Part shown: positions 61,498 through 64,000 of the stretch, piece by piece | Layout: each line of letters opens with the position of its first letter | How positions within the stretch are numbered: position 1 is the stretch's first letter | Assembly (NCBI GenBank): GCA_963696075.1 | Contig: CAVOJD010000002.1 | Coordinates: 186,001 to 250,000, forward strand | Source of the DNA: CAJQQK01 sp963696075 | GTDB taxonomy: Bacteria; Pseudomonadota; Alphaproteobacteria; Rhizobiales; Hyphomicrobiaceae | Reading direction: 5' to 3' | Length of the DNA stretch: 64,000 bases | Notes under the pieces: model-generated | The model's input: only the letters and a program-made list of their open reading frames with translations | Databases searched by the model: none | What the model was told of the DNA's origin: nothing | Position numbers and translations under genes: made by a program

Positions 61498-62223
61498 TCA
61501 GCGGCCACCGCCGCCACCGCCATCGCGACGGCGGCCACCGCCACCACCGCTCTCCTGCATTTCGAGCGCCTTCTTCTCCGACGCCATCGGATCGTGCTCC
61601 ATGATCTCCCCTTTGAAGATCCACACCTTGATCCCGATGATGCCGTAGGCCGTCTTGGCGCGCCCATAGCCGAAATCGATATCAGCCCGGAGCGTGTGCA
61701 GCGGCACGCGCCCCTCGCGGTACCATTCGGTCCGCGCAATTTCCGCGCCACCAAGCCGGCCCGCGCAGTTGATCCGAATGCCCTGCGCACCGAGCCGCAG
61801 CGCCGACTGCACCGCCCGCTTCATCGCCCGGCGAAACGCCACGCGCCGCTCGAGCTGCTGGGCAATGCCTTCCGCAATCAACGTCGCGTCGATCTCGGGC
61901 TTGCGCACTTCCACCACGTTGAGATGGACTTCCGAACTCGTCAGCTGTGCCAACTGCTGGCGCAGCTTGTCGATATCCGCACCCTTCTTGCCGATCAGCA
62001 CGCCCGGCCGCGCCGTGTGGATCGTCACCCGGCATTTGCGGTGCGGGCGCTCAATCACGACCTTCGAGATGCCGGCCTGGCGCTGCATCTTCATGATGTG
62101 CGCTCTGAGCGCACGATCTTCATGCAGCAACCGGGAATATTCGCCACGGTCGGCGAACCAACGGCTGTCCCAGGTCCGGTTGATACCGACACGAAGGCCG
62201 ATCGGATTGACTTTCTGACCCAT
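61498..62223 (-). CDS. rpsC: 30S ribosomal protein S3
   Basis: A 241-residue protein. MGQKVNPIGLRVGINRTWDS opens it. The KH domain has GVLIGKKGADIDKLRQQLA near 65; the C-terminal domain has IRINCAGRLGGAEIARTEW. It ends in a Gly/Arg tail (SGGGGGRRRDGGGGGGR) longer than in many bacteria. The frame is open upstream, but ATG 62223 is the family start. Confidence 0.97.
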   Translation of the reverse strand: MGQKVNPIGLRVGINRTWDSRWFADRGEYSRLLHEDRALRAHIMKMQRQAGISKVVIERPHRKCRVTIHTARPGVLIGKKGADIDKLRQQLAQLTSSEVHLNVVEVRKPEIDATLIAEGIAQQLERRVAFRRAMKRAVQSALRLGAQGIRINCAGRLGGAEIARTEWYREGRVPLHTLRADIDFGYGRAKTAYGIIGIKVWIFKGEIMEHDPMASEKKALEMQESGGGGGRRRDGGGGGGR

Positions 62224-62242
62224 GTCTATTCCGCTCCTGCGC

Positions 62243-62623
62243 TTACGCGTCTTGGGGTTGTTCGCGAACCACAACGGTGATCTGCGAAAACGGTTTCATG
62301 ACCATCGCCGAGCGCCCGCGCCCACGCGCATGGAACCGCTTCATGACGAGGTTCTTGCCAACCCACGCCTCTGCGATGACGAGATCGTCGATGTCGAGCC
62401 CGTGGTTGTTCTCAGCATTGGCCACCGCCGACAGCACGCACTTGCGCACATCGCCCGCGATCCGCCGCCGCGAGAACTCGAGATCCGCCAGCGCCTGGTT
62501 GACCTTCTTGCCCCGGATCAGCCCCGCCACAAGGTTCAGCTTCTGCGGCGAAACGCGAAGGTTCCGCGCGACCGCTTTCGCTTCGTTCTCGGCCAGCCGG
62601 CGTGGTGTCTTTTCTTTGCCCAT
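62243..62623 (-). CDS. rplV: 50S ribosomal protein L22
   Basis: A 126-residue protein lining the exit tunnel. AKAVARNLRVSPQKLNLVAG near 15 and the loop end FHARGRGRSAMVMKPFSQIT near 100 are diagnostic. ATG 62623 gives normal length; the frame is open back to 62704, into rpsS. Confidence 0.96.
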   Translation of the reverse strand: MGKEKTPRRLAENEAKAVARNLRVSPQKLNLVAGLIRGKKVNQALADLEFSRRRIAGDVRKCVLSAVANAENNHGLDIDDLVIAEAWVGKNLVMKRFHARGRGRSAMVMKPFSQITVVVREQPQDA

Positions 62624-62642
62624 CTTCGTATGCTCCGCCGCC

Positions 62643-62918
62643 TTAGCGTCTGGATTTCTTGTCCGCACCGTGCCCGTAGTACGTGCGGGTAGGCGCGAAT
62701 TCACCGAACTTGTGACCGATCATGTCTTCGTTCACAGAGACCGGAATGTGCTTCTGGCCGTTATAGACGCCGAACGTCAGACCGACGAACTGCGGCAGGA
62801 TCGTCGAACGCCGCGACCAGATCTTGATCACATCGTTGCGTCCCGCTTCACGAGCCTTCTCCGCCTTCTTCAGAATGTAGCCGTCGACGAACGGGCCCTT
62901 CCAAACTGACCGTGCCAC
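62643..62918 (-). CDS. rpsS: 30S ribosomal protein S19
   Basis: A 91-residue head protein. MARSVWKGPFVDGYILKKAE opens it; IWSRRSTILPQFVGLTFGVY near 33; GHKFGEFAPTRTYYGHGADK closes it. All normal. Confidence 0.98.
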   Translation of the reverse strand: MARSVWKGPFVDGYILKKAEKAREAGRNDVIKIWSRRSTILPQFVGLTFGVYNGQKHIPVSVNEDMIGHKFGEFAPTRTYYGHGADKKSRR

Positions 62919-62975
62919 TTGGTCTCTCCTTAGTCGGTGCCGGTCGGGCGCGCCTGCGCCACCGGCAAATCCAAA

Positions 62976-63803
62976 TTACTTCTTCTTCGCCTTGTGACGG
63001 CTACGAACGATATACTTGTCGGTCTCTTTGTTGGTCCGCGTCCGCGAGCCCTTCGTCGGCTTGCCCCACGGCGTCGACCAGTGCTTACCACCGTTGGTCC
63101 GCCCGCCGTTCGGGTGATCGATCGGGTTCATCGCGATGCCGCGGGTCTGCGGCCGCTTGCCCCGCCACCGTGACCGTCCCGCCTTGCCGACGACCGTGTT
63201 GCCATGGTCCGCGTTCGACACCGCACCGATCGTCGCCATGCATTCGGCTCTGACCCGGCGCGTCTCGCCCGAGCTGAGCTTGAGGATCGCATAACCGCCA
63301 TCACGTCCGACGAGCTGGACGTACGTGCCGGCGGACCGCGCGATCTGCCCGCCCTTGCCAGGCTTCATCTCGACGTTGTGGATGATCGAGCCGATCGGGA
63401 TCGACGCCAGCGGCATCGCATTCCCAGGCTTCACGTCCACGCTTTCACCAGCCTCGACCCGGTCGCCTTCGCTCAGGCGCTGCGGCGCCAGGATGTAGGC
63501 CAGTTCACCGTCGTCATACTTGATCAGCGCAATGAATGCGGTCCGGTTCGGATCGTATTCCAGCCGCTCGACCGTCCCGCCGACATCGAACTTGCGGCGC
63601 TTGAAGTCGACCAGACGGTAGAGTTGCTTGTGCCCGCCACCGATGTGACGGCTCGTGATCCGGCCGGTGTTGTTGCGCCCGCCGGAACGTGACTTGCCCT
63701 CGGTCAGCACTTTGACCGGCTTGCCCTTCCACAGGTGCCCGCGCTGCACGACAACCACATGGCGCAGGCCCGGTGATGTCGGTTTGAATGTCTTGAGTGC
63801 CAT
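62976..63803 (-). CDS. rplB: 50S ribosomal protein L2
   Basis: A 275-residue peptidyl-transferase-centre protein. FKPTSPGLRHVVVVQRGHLW opens it; RNNTGRITSRHIGGGHKQ near 43; and the functional His region RGIAMNPIDHPNGGRTNGGK near 220 is present, ending in SRHKAKKK. Confidence 0.98.
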   Translation of the reverse strand: MALKTFKPTSPGLRHVVVVQRGHLWKGKPVKVLTEGKSRSGGRNNTGRITSRHIGGGHKQLYRLVDFKRRKFDVGGTVERLEYDPNRTAFIALIKYDDGELAYILAPQRLSEGDRVEAGESVDVKPGNAMPLASIPIGSIIHNVEMKPGKGGQIARSAGTYVQLVGRDGGYAILKLSSGETRRVRAECMATIGAVSNADHGNTVVGKAGRSRWRGKRPQTRGIAMNPIDHPNGGRTNGGKHWSTPWGKPTKGSRTRTNKETDKYIVRSRHKAKKK

Positions 63804-63842
63804 CGCGTACTACCGTCCCTTATCCTGTCCTTGGCCGCGCCC

Positions 63843-64000
63843 TCAGAGCCCGGTCGTCACGTCGATCGAGTGACCGTCTTCGAGTGTCACGATCGCCTTC
63901 TTGACGTCCGTCTGCCGGCCGCGAATGCCGCGGAAAATCTTGCGCTTACCCTTGCGCACCAGCGTGTTGACCGCCTTCACCTTGACCGAGAAGAGCTGCT
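63843..64000 (-). CDS. rplW: 50S ribosomal protein L23, C-terminal part (cut by window edge)
   Basis: The last 51 residues are visible: QLFSVKVKAVNTLVRKGKRK and RQTDVKKAIVTLEDGHSIDV, then VTTGL and TGA at 63843-63845. This is the beta-arm and end of L23, which binds trigger factor at the tunnel exit. The start lies beyond the window. It is 40 bases upstream of rplB, as usual. Confidence 0.93.
   Translation of the reverse strand, partial: QLFSVKVKAVNTLVRKGKRKIFRGIRGRQTDVKKAIVTLEDGHSIDVTTGL

Noticed and set aside
61498..61560. Gly/Arg-rich tail of S3 as a frameshift artefact
   Set aside because: The frame is continuous and ends in a normal stop; similar low-complexity S3 tails occur in alphaproteobacteria.

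Overview
The window reads as a stretch of chromosome from a GC-rich alphaproteobacterium, most likely of the Hyphomicrobiales (Rhizobiales) type. The evidence is the block fabH-plsX-DUF177-cytochrome bc1 chaperone-bamE with ihfA and a MerR gene, the neighbourhood rpoA-rplQ-DegQ protease-rarA-crcB-RluC-ATP12, and short-LID adenylate kinase inside the ribosomal operon. These syntenies come from general knowledge of the group; no search was run.

Layout. 0-8 kb: membrane permease, a ThDP enzyme with an enoyl-CoA hydratase, a B12-binding protein abutting a LuxR-type remnant, a secreted nuclease with a displaced start, a class II aldolase and an aldo/keto reductase. 8-14 kb: MerR, ihfA, fabH, plsX, DUF177, CBP3-like chaperone, bamE. 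14-20 kb: small membrane and unknown proteins, a PhyH-type dioxygenase, a fatty acid hydroxylase, and a GntR/FAD-reductase pair divergent from a complete TRAP transporter (19.7-22.8 kb). 23-30 kb: a C26 amidohydrolase, a PatB-type lyase, tRNA-Leu(GAG), lipB, a histone-H1-like Lys/Ala-rich protein, and gamma-glutamyl enzymes overlapping pccA. 32-37 kb: unknown proteins, pccB and a VOC protein. 38-45.6 kb: ATP12, HAD, RluC, CrcB in one overlapping run, then an orphan Tae4-like amidase, a thiol-dioxygenase-like cupin, a four-domain rhodanese and rarA. 45.6-51 kb: degenerate genes and a repeat family, DegQ-type protease, an epimerase. 50.3-64 kb: rplQ, rpoA, rpsK, rpsM, adk, secY and the spc/S10 ribosomal genes to a partial rplW, all on the minus strand.

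Two things stand out. First, a dispersed, structured repeat (45.68, 47.12-47.45 and 50.94-51.02 kb) whose hairpin stems differ in sequence between copies but keep pairing; one copy sits between rpoA and rplQ. Second, seven single-base frame changes, six of them between 35 and 47 kb, interrupt genes that otherwise look conserved (pccB, VOC, ATP12, rhodanese, two unknowns, and the nuclease leader at 5.88 kb). Several are in G/C runs, so sequence error must be excluded before calling them pseudogenes. The most distinctive biological candidate is the Tae4-like amidase with a small membrane protein next to it and no type VI secretion genes in view.
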